This document shows positions 49,704 to 62,389 of a DNA stretch of 64,000 bases, in pieces. A program made the translations under genes and the position numbers. Numbering within the stretch: the first letter of the stretch is position 1; the number at the start of each line of letters is the position of its first letter. The notes below the pieces were generated by a model. It had not been told where the DNA came from. It ran no database searches and was given only the letters and a program-made list of their open reading frames with translations. The stretch comes from Actinobacteria bacterium Ga0077560 (GTDB taxonomy: Bacteria > Actinomycetota > Thermoleophilia > Miltoncostaeales > Miltoncostaeaceae), in contig LNFL01000139.1 in NCBI GenBank assembly GCA_001464275.1, forward strand, positions 1 to 64,000, written 5' to 3'.

Positions 49704-51157
49704 CCGAGGCCCCGCTCAGGACCCGCGGCCTGCGGCGCCGGGTCGTGGGCACCGCCCTGGCGCTCACCGGCGTGTCGATGGCGGCGGTGGCCGTGGTCCT
49801 GATGCTGACCCTGGGCGACCGCCTGCGGGACGGCATCCGGGCCGACCTGGAGGACCGGGCGCAGACCGCGATGGTCCTCGACGGGAGCATCCCCGCCCGG
49901 GAGATCCTGCGGCGCGTCGCCGGTGACGGCGTCTCCGCCCGCATCGACCCGACGGGACCGGTCCGGATGCCGGAGCCGGGGATCGGCGAGACCCCCGCGC
50001 CGGTCCCCCAGGGCACGATCATCGTCGATGCGACGGGCGTCGAGGCCGCCGTGCCCACCGCCCCGGGCGGCCCGGCGCAGGGCATCACGGTGGTGGGTGC
50101 CGTCACCCCCACCACCTCCGACGACGGGGACGGGCGCATCCGGGTGCGGCAGGTCCTGCCGGCCAGCGGCGACACGCTCACGTTGTCGGCGTCGACGTCG
50201 CTGGTGGGGACCGCGACCACCGACGTGCTGCGGATCCTCGCGATGGTGGGCCTCGCGGTGATGGCCCTGGGGGCCCTGGTGATGTCCCGGCTGGTGGGGC
50301 TCACGCTGGCGCCCCTGGACGGCATGACGCGCCTGGCCACCTCCATCGCCCGGGGCGAGCGCGGCCGGCGGCTGCGGCCGGACCGCACCGACACCGAGAT
50401 GGGGCGTGCCGCGCAGGCGTTCGACGGGATGCTCGACGCGCTGGAGTCGGCCGTCGCCGACGCCGAGGCGGCCGAGGGCCGCCTGCGCCGGTTCCTCGCC
50501 GACGCGTCCCACGAGCTGCGCACCCCCCTGGCGACCATGGCGGCCACGGCCGAGACGCTGCTGCGCGCCGACCACGACCGCGAGCGCGTGGAGGAGCTGA
50601 GCGTGCGGCTGGTGCGCGAGAGCCGGCGGGCGGCCCGGCTGGTGGAGGACCTCACCACCGCGGCCCGGCTGGACGACGGCACCGCGGCCGCCGCGCTGCG
50701 CAGCATGCCGGTGGACCTGGGCGCACTGGCGGCCGAGGCCGTCACCCGCGCGGAGGGGCACCTGGGCCGGTCCGTCGCCGTCACCGCGCCGTCACCGGCC
50801 GTGGTCGTGACCGCCGACCACGAGCGGATCCTGCAGGTGCTGGCCAACCTGCTGGAGAACGCGAGCCGGTGGAGCCCGGACGCCCCGGTCAGCATCACCG
50901 TCCTGCGGGACGGCGCGACCGGGGTGCTGCACGTGGACGACCACGGGCCCGGCGTTCCGGAGCCCGAGCGGGAGCGGATCTTCGAGCGCCTGGTGCGCCT
51001 GCAGGACGACCGGGCCCGGGACTCCGGCGGATCGGGGCTGGGCCTGGCGATCAGCCGTGAGCTGGCCCGCGCGCACGGCGGGGAGCTGGTGTGCGGGGAT
51101 GGTCCGCACGGAGCGCGATTCACCCTCACGCTGCCGCTGGCACCGGAGGCCGGATAG
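49700..51157 (+). CDS. HAMP-type sensor histidine kinase
   Basis: The 485-residue kinase has transmembrane helix 1 (about 17-38), an extracytoplasmic sensor of about 130 residues, transmembrane helix 2 (about 175-195) and a HAMP domain ([20 protein letters not shown]). The H-box is [17 protein letters not shown], the N-box [12 protein letters not shown], with DHGPGVP and GGSGLGLAI for ATP binding. It phosphorylates the adjacent response regulator. The signal is unknown. Confidence 0.92.
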   Translation: MTEAPLRTRGLRRRVVGTALALTGVSMAAVAVVLMLTLGDRLRDGIRADLEDRAQTAMVLDGSIPAREILRRVAGDGVSARIDPTGPVRMPEPGIGETPAPVPQGTIIVDATGVEAAVPTAPGGPAQGITVVGAVTPTTSDDGDGRIRVRQVLPASGDTLTLSASTSLVGTATTDVLRILAMVGLAVMALGALVMSRLVGLTLAPLDGMTRLATSIARGERGRRLRPDRTDTEMGRAAQAFDGMLDALESAVADAEAAEGRLRRFLADASHELRTPLATMAATAETLLRADHDRERVEELSVRLVRESRRAARLVEDLTTAARLDDGTAAAALRSMPVDLGALAAEAVTRAEGHLGRSVAVTAPSPAVVVTADHERILQVLANLLENASRWSPDAPVSITVLRDGATGVLHVDDHGPGVPEPERERIFERLVRLQDDRARDSGGSGLGLAISRELARAHGGELVCGDGPHGARFTLTLPLAPEAG

Positions 51158-51190
51158 CCGGGACCGCTGCTACGGTTCCGTCACCGATCG

Positions 51191-51372
51191 CCCGCTGTGG
51201 GAGAGCCCGGCCACGAGCCGGCGCCGAAGGAGCAACCGCCCCGGAATCTCTCAGGCAAACGGACCGTGGTGGGCGCGGTGGCGCTGGAGAGTGGATGCTC
51301 AGACATCCCGCCGATGGGGAAAGCCCGGGTCACCGGGGGTAACTCTCAGGCACCGGGACAGCGGGGGCGAGC
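51191..51372 (+). promoter_or_regulatory. tandem glycine riboswitch upstream of gcvP
   Basis: Two aptamers lie in series. The first has GGGAGAGC, GCCGAAGGAGCAA and CTCTCAGGCAAACGGACC (51199-51266). The second has TGGAGAGT, GCCGATGGGGAAA and AACTCTCAGGCACCGGGACA (51285-51360). These are the conserved core strings of the gcvT-motif riboswitch, which usually activates glycine-cleavage genes when glycine is high. A TACGGT -10 near 51171 fits a start just upstream. The gcvP ATG is about 33 nt after the second aptamer. Confidence 0.93.
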
Positions 51373-51404
51373 GTGATCCGCCTGCCGTCAGACCGGGAGT
51401 CCCC

Positions 51405-54257
<2,853 letters not shown>

Positions 54258-54262
54258 CGCAC

Positions 54263-54299
54263 CGGTGAACGGCGGGGCGCCGTGCCCCGCCGTTCACCG
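54263..54299. terminator. 16-bp hairpin after gcvP
   Basis: Positions 54263-54278 pair perfectly with 54284-54299 around a 5-nt loop, 5 nt after the gcvP stop and before the convergent gene. Confidence 0.75.
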
Positions 54300-54306
54300 C
54301 GTCGGA

Positions 54307-55625
54307 TCAGGGGCAGCGCACGATCGCGTCGCCCGGCGTGAACTCCTGGAACCGCAGGCCGGCGTCCTCGGTGCCCACCTGCACACCCGTGCCGTCGGGG
54401 GCGAACGCCGGGGGCGGGCCCTCGCGGAAGAAGCCGTCCTGGCCCTGGCCGCGCCAGTTGTTCCTGGAGCGGTCGCCCGCGAGCCGGCTGGCGCCGCCGG
54501 CCGCCGCGCCCTCCGCGCGGGCCCACGCCAGGTAGGCGATCCCCGTGCGGCCCAGCACGCCCGCGGCCGCCAGGCGCAGCGCCTTGGTCTCGTCGCCGCC
54601 GGTGCCGATCTCGGTGGCCTCGGTGAACAGGCCGTCGGTGCCCTGGGCGGTGGCGCCCTTCACCAGCACCCTCGGCGTGCCGGGCTCCACCCACCCCGCC
54701 ACGATGCTGCCCTCGCAGGCGACGCCCACGCGCGGCGCGCCCGATCCCGGCGGGCGGCCGATGCGCCGCGCGATCCGCCAGCCGGCATCGCCGCGCAGGC
54801 GCACGCTCACGCCCACCCCGTTGCCGTTGGTGGCCCACCCCACCGCGGACTCCCCGGTGGCGCCCACGTCCACGCTCAGCGGGCCGGTGGCGTCCCCGGC
54901 GGGCACGCGCAGCGGCCTCGCGGGCCACGCGCGGTCGCGCGGGCCCAGCGTGGCGGCGTTCACCTTCGAGCCCTGGCGCCACGCGATGACCGCGTGCCCG
55001 CCGGATCCCAGCGACCAGCCGGTGCTCGGGGCACTGCCGCGCGGGGTGCGCTGGGCACCGACGACGGCCCATTTCCCGGTCGCGGGCCGGTGGCAAGCAC
55101 CTGCAGCGAGCAGCCTCCGCCACCGCACGACAGGATCCCGATGCGGGCGCGCCGGTCGGCGCCGATGGCCACCTTGATGGCATCGTCGGCGTTGCCGTTG
55201 CGCAGCCCCGGGACCTTGCCGCCGGTGTCGACCGGCGCGCTCCAGCTGCCGCCGAACCGCACGGCGGCGTTGAGCCGCCCGCCGACGGCGCCCCACACGG
55301 CGACCGCGTCACCGCGGCCGTTGCGGGCCACCAGGGGACCGAAGTCCACCCTGCCGGCGGGTCCCAGGCGCACCGGGGCACCCCACGTGGGGCCCGTGCC
55401 GGATCGCTCGATGACCGCCGGGACGCGGCCGGTGGGGGTGTCGGCCCCCAGGCCCGCCGTTGCCGCGAAGCCGTTGCCGGCCGCGACGTCCTCCACGGTG
55501 AACTCCCCGGCGGCGGGGAGGGCCTGCGTCGCGGTGCGCGACCATTCCGGCGGGACGGCCCCCGCCACGGGCGCGGCGGCCAAGAGCGCCGCGGCGGCGA
55601 GCGCCGCCCGTCTGGTGTTCGTCAT
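54307..55625 (-). pseudogene. secreted beta-propeller-like protein, frame-broken
   Basis: The N-terminal frame has a signal peptide (MTNTRRAALAAAALLAAAPV) and repeated beta-strand blocks (GRGDAVAVWGAVGGRLNAAV). From about 55090 the product continues in another frame (ATGKWAVVGAQRTPRGSAP, HAVIAWRQGSKVNAATLGPR) to a stop at 54307. Repeats with A-V-A-W motifs suggest a propeller-type extracellular protein. The join, SLQVLATGP to ATGKWAVV, is where sequence seems lost. No enzymatic motif is seen. Confidence 0.75.
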
Positions 55626-55675
55626 GTTGGGCACCCCATTCCTCACACCGGTATCGACTGGAACGGGACGCTACA

Positions 55676-56191
55676 TCAGGTCTCCTCGGCGTAACCGTGA
55701 ACCCGGGCGAGCTCGTCCGCGATGCCCTGGGCCCATGCGTCCACGGCGGGCCAGTCTCGGAAGTCGCCCTCCGCCGCGTGCACGGCGGTCATGAGCGCCC
55801 GCTCCACGAAGCCCAGGCGGTGCCGTTCCAGGCGCCCCGGGAACACCCGGTGGTCCAGCGCGCGGAGCCGCCCCGGCAGGTCGCCCAGGTCGACGGCCGC
55901 GTCGCCGGCCGGCAGCGGCGGGTCGCCCACGGGTCCGCTGCTGAACATCCACACCGGGCGCGCCCGCAGCGCGTCGGCGTGCAGCTCCGCCCAGTCGGTG
56001 GCCTCCGGCATCCAGTGCCCGGTGTAGACGGCGCTGCCCAGCACCACCGCGCCGAACCGGGCCGGGGGCGGCGCCGCCCCCGCCCGGAACACGCCCGCCT
56101 CGATGCCCCGCGAGCGCAGCACGTCCGCGATGGCCTCACCGATCCCGACGGTGGAGCCGTGCTTGCTGGCCACCACCACCAGCACCCGCAT
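55676..56191 (-). CDS. flavodoxin-domain protein
   Basis: The 171-residue protein starts MRVLVVVASKHGSTVGIGEA, the FMN phosphate-binding loop. It has VLGSAVYTGHWMPEA and WMFSSGPVGDPP, typical of the Flavodoxin_5 (HemG-like) group. It is a likely FMN-dependent redox protein, and the substrate is unknown. ATG 56191 follows AGGAG. It is 11 nt downstream of a small helical protein gene. Confidence 0.85.
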   Translation of the reverse strand: MRVLVVVASKHGSTVGIGEAIADVLRSRGIEAGVFRAGAAPPPARFGAVVLGSAVYTGHWMPEATDWAELHADALRARPVWMFSSGPVGDPPLPAGDAAVDLGDLPGRLRALDHRVFPGRLERHRLGFVERALMTAVHAAEGDFRDWPAVDAWAQGIADELARVHGYAEET

Positions 56192-56202
56192 CCGGGGCGC
56201 TC

Positions 56203-56514
56203 CTACCTCGGCCACGGCCTGCGCCCGTCCGGGCGGTCGGGCACCGACTCACGGGGCACGGGAGGGGTGGCCGCCGGCAGCTCCGGCGCGGCGGCGCCGT
56301 GGTGCAGGTGCGCCGCCCAGCCGGCCCGCACCTCGGGGTCGTCCACCAGGGCGAGGATGCGCCGTTCGGCGTGCTCCTCGGCGTCGCGCAGCTCCCGCAC
56401 CAGGCGACGGCGCGCCCGGCCGCCCGCCGGCGCGCGCCGATGCTCCTCGCGCAGATGGCGGAACCGTCCGACCAGCTCATCCAGCTCATGGCGTGGGTCG
56501 ATCTGTGCCGTCAT
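56203..56514 (-). CDS. small helical protein (103 aa), unknown
   Basis: MTAQIDPRHELDELVGRFRH continues as a charged helical region up to about residue 70, followed by a Pro/Arg-rich tail. ATG 56514 has GGGGAGGGG just upstream. It is probably co-transcribed with the flavodoxin gene. No family is recognised. Confidence 0.6.
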   Translation of the reverse strand: MTAQIDPRHELDELVGRFRHLREEHRRAPAGGRARRRLVRELRDAEEHAERRILALVDDPEVRAGWAAHLHHGAAAPELPAATPPVPRESVPDRPDGRRPWPR

Positions 56515-56631
56515 GGCCCCTCCCCTCGATGCGTCCTCCACAAGGATGCCCTGTTCGGGCCGCCGGGGCATCCGCGACGGCCCGCATCGCACGGGTACCA
56601 TCGCAAGAACCGACCGGCGGAGGGGACCAGC

Positions 56632-57030
56632 ATGGCAAACGCGTTCCGGGTGAGCATCGACATCGACGCGCCGCCGGAGGCGGTGTGGGAGGTGCTGGGC
56701 GCGCCCGACGGGGTGATCCGCTGGTATCCCCTGTACGTGGGCTGCGTCACCGAGGGCGATGTGCGCACGCTCACCCGCGCCGACGGCACGGTCGTGGTGG
56801 AGCGTCTGCTGGAGCGTGACGAGCCCCGCCGGTACTACAGCTACAGCGTGGTGTCCGGCGTGCCTCTGAAATCGCACCGGGCCAGCTTCGAGGTGGTGGC
56901 GCGGGGCGAGGGCAGCACCGTGCTGTGGAACACCGAGGGCGAGCCGCTGGAGGAGGGCGCCGACCTGGAGGCGCGCCTGGCCGCCCGCCAGCACGACGCG
57001 CTGGAGGGCCTGAAGGCCCTGTTCGTCTAG
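56632..57030 (+). CDS. SRPBCC-family (START-like) protein
   Basis: The 132-residue protein begins with the family strand AFRVSIDIDAPPEAVWEVLG and has IRWYPLYVGC and YYSYSVVSGVPLKSHRASFE. It is a single hydrophobic-ligand-binding domain of the polyketide cyclase/Bet v1 type; its ligand is unknown. GGAGGGG precedes ATG 56632. It converges on the channel gene with a 4-nt overlap. Confidence 0.85.
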   Translation: MANAFRVSIDIDAPPEAVWEVLGAPDGVIRWYPLYVGCVTEGDVRTLTRADGTVVVERLLERDEPRRYYSYSVVSGVPLKSHRASFEVVARGEGSTVLWNTEGEPLEEGADLEARLAARQHDALEGLKALFV

Positions 57031-57713
57031 GAGATCGCCCGGCGGGCCATCTCGCGGCCAGAGAGCTCGTACGGTGAGACCACCGAGTTGGCGCCCGCGC
57101 GCATGAGTTTGGGCACCGACTCCGGGTCGGCCGCTCGGGCCACGATGGTGAGGTCCGCGTTGAGCCCCCGCGCCGTGAGCGCGATGAAGACGTTCACGGC
57201 GTCGCTGTCCACCGCGCAGACAAGGCCCTTGGCGCGGTCGATGCCGGCCTTCACCAGGACACGGTCGTGGGTGGGGTCGTCCATCACGTATGGGATCCCC
57301 AGCTCCTCGAGCTCCTCGACGTAGCGCTCGTCGATCTCGGCGACCACGAAGGGCGTGCCCTCGCGGGTGAGCTCGTCCGCGACGGCACGGCCCACGCGCC
57401 CAAACCCGCAGATGACGTAGTGGTCGCTCATGCGGTCGATCATCCTGGTCGTCCTCCGTTCACGGTGCAGGCGGCCCACCTCGCCGGAGGCCAGCATGTC
57501 GGCCGCGACGCCCGCGGTGGAGGCGACGCCCACCACGAGCAGCACGATGAGCGAGATCGAGAAGAGCTCGGCGATGTGGCCCACCGGCTCGGTGTCACGG
57601 AACCCGACCCCGCCGATGGTGAGGAACGTCCAGTAGAGGGCGTCCAGCGGGTCGGCGTCGTCCACGAGCGCCGTGTACCCCACCACCCCGTAGATGATGG
57701 TCCCGATGAGCAT
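57027..57713 (-). CDS. potassium-channel-like protein with TrkA-N (RCK) domain, N-terminus unclear
   Basis: A pore module (LYWTFLTIGGVGFRDTEPVG) with flanking helices is followed by a TrkA-N/RCK domain (HYVICGFGRVGRAVADELTR, VVAEIDERY, DPTHDRVLVKAGIDRAKGLV). The filter TIGGVGF departs from canonical TVGYG. In-frame coding sequence continues upstream to the sthA stop (ASLSLLLRRFRIPAG), and GAGGAGGG stands near 57765. No ATG/GTG/TTG follows it, so the true start seems lost. ATG 57713 lies inside the first helix. Confidence 0.78.
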   Translation of the reverse strand: MLIGTIIYGVVGYTALVDDADPLDALYWTFLTIGGVGFRDTEPVGHIAELFSISLIVLLVVGVASTAGVAADMLASGEVGRLHRERRTTRMIDRMSDHYVICGFGRVGRAVADELTREGTPFVVAEIDERYVEELEELGIPYVMDDPTHDRVLVKAGIDRAKGLVCAVDSDAVNVFIALTARGLNADLTIVARAADPESVPKLMRAGANSVVSPYELSGREMARRAIS

Positions 57714-57776
57714 CCCCGCGGGGATGCGGAAGCGCCTGAGCAGGAGGGAGAGCGATGCGGGTCCCTCCTCGGGCCG

Positions 57777-59186
57777 CTACCCGGCCAGCCGGTTGACGCC
57801 GTCGAACGCGGCGGTCTTGTAGCACTCGGCGAGCGTCGGGTAATTGAACACGGAGTTCACGAAGTAGTCGATGGTGCCCCCCAGGGTGAGCACCGCCTGG
57901 CCGATGTGCACCAGCTCGGTGGCCCCCTCGCCCAGGATGTGGACGCCCAGCAGGGCGCGCGTGTCCCGGTGGAAGATGAGCTTGAGGATGCCGGTGGTGT
58001 CCCCGGCGATCATCCCACGCGCGATCTCCCGGTAGCGGGCCTTGCCCACCTCGTACGGGATGCCGGCGGAGGTGAGCTCCTCCTCGGTGCGGCCCACCAT
58101 CGAGATCTCCGGGATGGCGTAGATCCCGTACGGCAGCACGTCGTGCACCATCGGCGTGGTGATGCCGAAGGCGTGGCAGGCGGCCAGCCGGCCCTGCTCC
58201 ATGCTGGTGGACGCCAGGCTCGGGAAGCCGATCACGTCGCCCACCGCGTAGACGTGCGGGGCCTGGGTCTGGAAGTGCTCGTTCACGCTCAGCAGCCCGC
58301 GCTCGCCGGCGGTGATCCCCGCGGCCTCCAGGTTCAGCGACCCGGTCGCCCCCGTGCGGCCGATGGAGTAGAGCACGCACTCGGCGAGCACCTCCTTGCC
58401 GCTGCCCAGCTTGATGCACACGCGCTCGCCGTTGGCGCCGTCGTGGTGCTCGATGCTGTCGACGTCCTCGCCCAGCCATGCCGTCATCCGGCGCTCGCGC
58501 AGGTGGTACATCAGCGCGTCCACGATCTCGCCGTCCACGAACGGCAGGATCCGGGGCCGGCGGTCGATCAGCGTGACCCGCACGCCCAGCGCCGCGAAGA
58601 TGCTGGCGTACTCGATGCCGATGACCCCGGCGCCGATCACCGCCATGGTGCGCGGCAGGCGGTCCAGGGTGAGCACGTCGTCGCTGGTGAGCACCCACCG
58701 GCCGTCGAACGGGATCTTCGGGTTCGTGGTGGCCGAGGTGCCGGTCGCGATGATGACGTGCGACGCGGTGACCACGCGCTCGCCCCGCCCCTCGGGATGC
58801 GTGATGCGCAGCTCGTGCGGGCCGGTGAACTCGGCGTGGCCGGTGATGATCTCCACGTCGTTGCGCATGAGGTGGCTGCGCGTGACGTCGATCTCGGCCT
58901 GCACCACCCGGTCGGCCCGGAACAGCAGGTCGTTCACGGTGATGTGCTGCTTGGCCTGGTAGGAGGCGCCGTAGTTGGCCTGCTCCCGCCACCCGCCCAG
59001 GTACATCACCGCCTCCCGCAGCGTCTTGCTGGGGATGGTGCCGGTGTTCACGCACACGCCGCCCACCACCGCCGCCCGCTCGCAGATGGCGACGCGCCGC
59101 CCGAGCTTGGCGGCCTGGATTGCCGCGTGCTTCCCGGCGGGGCCTGAGCCGATCACCAGCAGGTCGAAATCATGGACGGGGGACAC
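57777..59186 (-). CDS. sthA: soluble pyridine nucleotide transhydrogenase (SthA-like)
   Basis: The 469-residue flavoprotein has FDLLVIGSGPAGKHAAIQAA and GGVCVNTGTIPSKTLREAV. That motif has only one of the two redox Cys, as in transhydrogenases rather than lipoamide dehydrogenases. It also has VIGAGVIGIEYASIFAALG for NAD(P) and a C-terminal dimerisation domain (GTIDYFVNSVFNYPTLAECY). It exchanges hydride between NADPH and NAD+. The GTG 59186 lies 8 nt after TAGGAT, so the mRNA is probably leaderless. Confidence 0.9.
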   Translation of the reverse strand: MSPVHDFDLLVIGSGPAGKHAAIQAAKLGRRVAICERAAVVGGVCVNTGTIPSKTLREAVMYLGGWREQANYGASYQAKQHITVNDLLFRADRVVQAEIDVTRSHLMRNDVEIITGHAEFTGPHELRITHPEGRGERVVTASHVIIATGTSATTNPKIPFDGRWVLTSDDVLTLDRLPRTMAVIGAGVIGIEYASIFAALGVRVTLIDRRPRILPFVDGEIVDALMYHLRERRMTAWLGEDVDSIEHHDGANGERVCIKLGSGKEVLAECVLYSIGRTGATGSLNLEAAGITAGERGLLSVNEHFQTQAPHVYAVGDVIGFPSLASTSMEQGRLAACHAFGITTPMVHDVLPYGIYAIPEISMVGRTEEELTSAGIPYEVGKARYREIARGMIAGDTTGILKLIFHRDTRALLGVHILGEGATELVHIGQAVLTLGGTIDYFVNSVFNYPTLAECYKTAAFDGVNRLAG

Positions 59187-59332
59187 CGGCAGCGATCCTA
59201 GGTGGGAGGGGTGGGGGTGCCGTACCGGCCCGGCGGCCGAGAGTTCAGCGGCGCCGTATGGCCGTCCGGCGATGAGTTCCGGGGCGCATCGCCGTCGTTC
59301 ATCCGGGGTACGACAACCGAGGGAGGTCGGCG

Positions 59333-59977
59333 ATGGCGGTACGGCTCAGCATGTCGGTGTCACTCGACGGGTACGCGGCGGGACTTGAGCAGCGCGCCGA
59401 TGCCCCGCTGGGGACCGGCGGTGAGGCGTTGCACCGGTGGGTGCTCGGCACCCGCACGTTCCGCGCCACCCACGGCGCGGGCGACGGGGGCACCACGGGT
59501 CTGGATGACGACGTGGCGCGGGAGATCGCGGACGGGATCGGCGCGAGCATCCTGGGGCGCAGGATGTTCGGCGGCGGTGACGGCGGCCCGTGGGACCCCG
59601 CCTGGCGGGGCTGGTGGGGTGACGACCCGCCGTTCCACACGCCGGTGTTCGTGCTCACCCACCACCCGCGCGAGCCGCTGGAGATGCTCGGCGGCACGAC
59701 GTTCCACTTCGTGACCGGCGGTGCCGCCGAGGCGCTGGAGCGCGCCACGGTGGCGGCCGGGGACCTCGACGTCCGCATCGGCGGCGGGGCGGCCACGGCC
59801 CGCCGGTACCTGGCGATGGGGGTCGTGGACCGGATCGACCTGCAGGTCGTGCCCGTGCTGCTGGGCGCCGGCGAGCGACTGCTGGGCGACCTGGGCGACG
59901 GGCTGCCCGCCTACCGCGTGGACGCCGTGCGGCCGTCGGACGCGGCCGTCCACTACCGGCTCCTGCGCGACGGCTGA
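59333..59977 (+). CDS. dihydrofolate reductase/RibD C-terminal-domain family reductase
   Basis: The 214-residue protein has VRLSMSVSLDGYAAG at the start, AREIADGIGASILGRRMFGG, and the NADPH-binding IGGGAATARRYLAMGVVDRI followed by VVPVLLGAGERLL. This is the RibD_C/YwjB-like reductase group, substrate unknown. GGGAGGT precedes ATG 59333. Confidence 0.88.
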   Translation: MAVRLSMSVSLDGYAAGLEQRADAPLGTGGEALHRWVLGTRTFRATHGAGDGGTTGLDDDVAREIADGIGASILGRRMFGGGDGGPWDPAWRGWWGDDPPFHTPVFVLTHHPREPLEMLGGTTFHFVTGGAAEALERATVAAGDLDVRIGGGAATARRYLAMGVVDRIDLQVVPVLLGAGERLLGDLGDGLPAYRVDAVRPSDAAVHYRLLRDG

Positions 59978-60080
59978 CGCGGCGCGGCGTCCGCGTGAGG
60001 CGCGTTCCGCAGTTGTCCGCAGCGCGGCGGCCGGGCATCCCGGATGTGCCGTCACCCGGCCCGCGTGAGGATGCCGGACC

Positions 60081-61216
60081 ATGATCAACGTCTCCTCGCT
60101 CCTGGGCGTGCGCCAGTCGGCCTCCGACGCCCTCCGCTACGGACGCCACCGCAGCGGCGAGCACACACCCCGCTCGTCCACCGACCGCCGCCCGGTCGTG
60201 GTGTGGAACGTCACCCGCGCGTGCAACCTGGCGTGCACCCACTGCTACGCCAGCGCGAAGCGCACCCCGGCCGCCGACGAGCTCACCGGCGACGAGGCCC
60301 GGGCGTTCCTGGACGACCTGGCGCGGTACGGCGTGCCGGCCGTCCTCATCTCCGGCGGCGAGCCGCTGGCGCGACCGGACCTGCTGGACCTCATGACCTA
60401 CGGGGTCGAGCGCGGCCTGCGGTTCACGCTGTCCACCAACGGCACGCTCATCGACGACATCACGGCCCGCCGCCTGAAGACCGCGGGGCTCATCTACGCC
60501 GGCGTGTCCATCGACGGCCCCGAGGAGCTCCACGACCGGCAGCGCTGGGCCTGCGGCATCTGGGCGAGGCCGGCGTGCGGCGCGGGGTGCGGTTCACCGT
60601 GACCCCCGGCAACCACGACGGCCTGGACGAGGTGCTCGACCTGGTGGTGCGCGAGGGCATCGAGCGGTTCTGCCTCTACCACCTGGTCCCCTCAGGCCGC
60701 GGCGGGTACCTGCGGGACATCACGGCCCAGCAGCGGCGCGGGGTGCTGGCACGGGTGTTCCGGTTCGCCGAGGACCACCCCGAGGTGGAGGTCCTCACCG
60801 TCGACAACCCCTCCGACGGGCCGGCGCTGGTGCACTGGCTGGAGGAGCGCGACCCGGACCGCGCGGTGCGCTGCCGGGAGATGCTGAGCTGGAACGCCGG
60901 ATCCAAGGGCGGCCCGGGCATCGGCATCGGCTGCGTCGACGAGCGCGGCCTGGTGCACCCCGACCAGTTCTCCCGGCACCGCGTGCTGGGAGACATCCGG
61001 GAGGAGCCCTTCTCGGTGATCTGGACCGAGGCGAAGGACCCCTGGCTCGCCGAGTTGCGCTCCAGCGAGCGGCCCCTGGCCTCCGTGTGCGGCGCCTGCC
61101 CCGACCTGGCGATGTGCGGCGGCGGCAACCGCGCGCGGGCCGAGCTCGCCACCGGCGATCCGTGGGCCCTCGACCCCAGCTGCAGCCGCACGGACATCGC
61201 GGCCGTGCCGCACTAG
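60081..61216 (+). pseudogene. radical SAM/SPASM protein (AhbD/NirJ-like), frame-broken
   Basis: The radical SAM motif CNLACTHC (Cys about 48, 52, 55) and ISGGEPLARPDLLDL lie in the first frame. After IDGPEELHDR the frame breaks near 60541 and continues as ALGLRHLGEAGVRRGVRFTV, ERFCLYHLVPSGRG, and the SPASM-like CGACPDLAMCGGGNRARAEL. The family's FRGxxGAFxxA segment is missing, a predicted loss of about 28-31 nt. The layout resembles heme-pathway AhbD/NirJ or similar peptide-modifying enzymes. The specific reaction is not certain. Confidence 0.82.
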
Positions 61217-61232
61217 GTCCCCGCGCCCCGAG

Positions 61233-61262
61233 GCTCCCTGAGACCCCCGCGTCTCAGGGAGC
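61233..61262 (+). terminator. 12-bp hairpin terminator after the radical SAM gene
   Basis: GCTCCCTGAGAC pairs with GTCTCAGGGAGC around a 6-nt loop. A second direct copy of GCTCAGGGAGC follows at once (61263-61273). Confidence 0.65.
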
Positions 61263-61339
61263 GCTCAGGGAGCCCGGCCGGCATCCCGCCCGGTGAACCG
61301 CGGCAGGCCGCTCGGGCGGCGAACTGACACAATTCGCCC

Positions 61340-62389
61340 GTGACGCCACCGCTTCGCGTGCTGCTCGCCGGGTACGGCCTCGCCGGCGAGGTCTTCCACG
61401 CACCCCTCATCGCCGCCGCCCCCGGCCTGCGGCTGTCCACCATCGTGACCCGCGACCCGCAGCGCGCCGAGCGGGCGCGCGCCGCGTGCCCGGACGTCGA
61501 GATCGCCGAGGCCGCCGAGACCGCGTTCCCCGGCCACGACCTGCTGGTGGTCGCCACGGTGAACCGGGTCCACGTCGCGCTCGCAGACGCCGCCCTGCGC
61601 GCCGGCCTGCACGTGGTGGTCGACAAGCCGCTGGCCGTGACCGCCGCGGAGGCCGCGGACCTTGCGGCCCTGGCCCGGTGCCACGACCGTCTGCTGGTGC
61701 CGTTCCACAACCGCCGCTGGGACGCCGAGTTCCTGACGCTGCGCCGGGTGCTGGCCGAGGGCGAGATCGGCGAGCTGGTGCGGCTGGAGTCACGCTTCTG
61801 CCGCTGGCGCCCCGAGCCGCGGGCCGGCGCGTGGCGCGAGAGCGCGGACCCCGCCGACGGCGGCGGCCTCCTGCTCGACCTGGGCACGCACCTGGTGGAC
61901 CAGTGCGTCGCGCTGCTGGGCGCCCCCGTGAGCGTCTACGCCGAGGTGGACCGCCGGCGCACGGGCGGCGGGCCCGATGACGACGTGTTCATCGCGCTGG
62001 GCTACCACGGCGGGGTGCGGGCCCACCTGTGGGCCAGCGCCATCGCCGCCGACCCGGGTCCGCGGCTGCGGGCCCTGGGCACGCGCGGCGCGTACGTGAA
62101 CCCGCACCTGGACGGCCAGGAGGACGCCCTGCGCGACGGCCGGCGTCCCGGCGACGGGCGTCCGTGGGGTGCGGAGCCCGAGTCGCGGTGGGGTGAGATC
62201 GTGCGCGGCGAGGAGCGGACCCCGCGGCCGTCGGAGCCCGGCGCCTGGCCGGAGTTCTACGCCGGCGTGGCGGCGGCGGTGCGCGAGGGCGCACCGCCGC
62301 CGGTGGACGCCGTGGACGCGGTGACCGTGCTGCGGATCCTGGAGGCCGCGCGCACCAGCGCCGCTCAGTCCGCGATCGTCCGGTTGTAG
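61340..62389 (+). CDS. Gfo/Idh/MocA-family oxidoreductase
   Basis: The 349-residue protein has the Rossmann start LRVLLAGYGLAGEVFHAPLI and the catalytic-site motif VVVDKPLAV. The C-terminal domain has GGGLLLDLGTHLVDQCVALL. These enzymes oxidise or reduce sugars or inositols with NAD(P). The GTG 61340 stands 5-8 nt after a CACAATT box, fitting a leaderless mRNA. It overlaps the convergent ABC permease gene by 25 nt. Confidence 0.9.
   Translation: MTPPLRVLLAGYGLAGEVFHAPLIAAAPGLRLSTIVTRDPQRAERARAACPDVEIAEAAETAFPGHDLLVVATVNRVHVALADAALRAGLHVVVDKPLAVTAAEAADLAALARCHDRLLVPFHNRRWDAEFLTLRRVLAEGEIGELVRLESRFCRWRPEPRAGAWRESADPADGGGLLLDLGTHLVDQCVALLGAPVSVYAEVDRRRTGGGPDDDVFIALGYHGGVRAHLWASAIAADPGPRLRALGTRGAYVNPHLDGQEDALRDGRRPGDGRPWGAEPESRWGEIVRGEERTPRPSEPGAWPEFYAGVAAAVREGAPPPVDAVDAVTVLRILEAARTSAAQSAIVRL

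Noticed and set aside
56593-56598. GGGTAC before the SRPBCC gene at 56632 as a stress promoter
   Set aside because: No GTTT-like -35 lies 13-15 nt upstream, so it does not meet the pattern used for the other sites.
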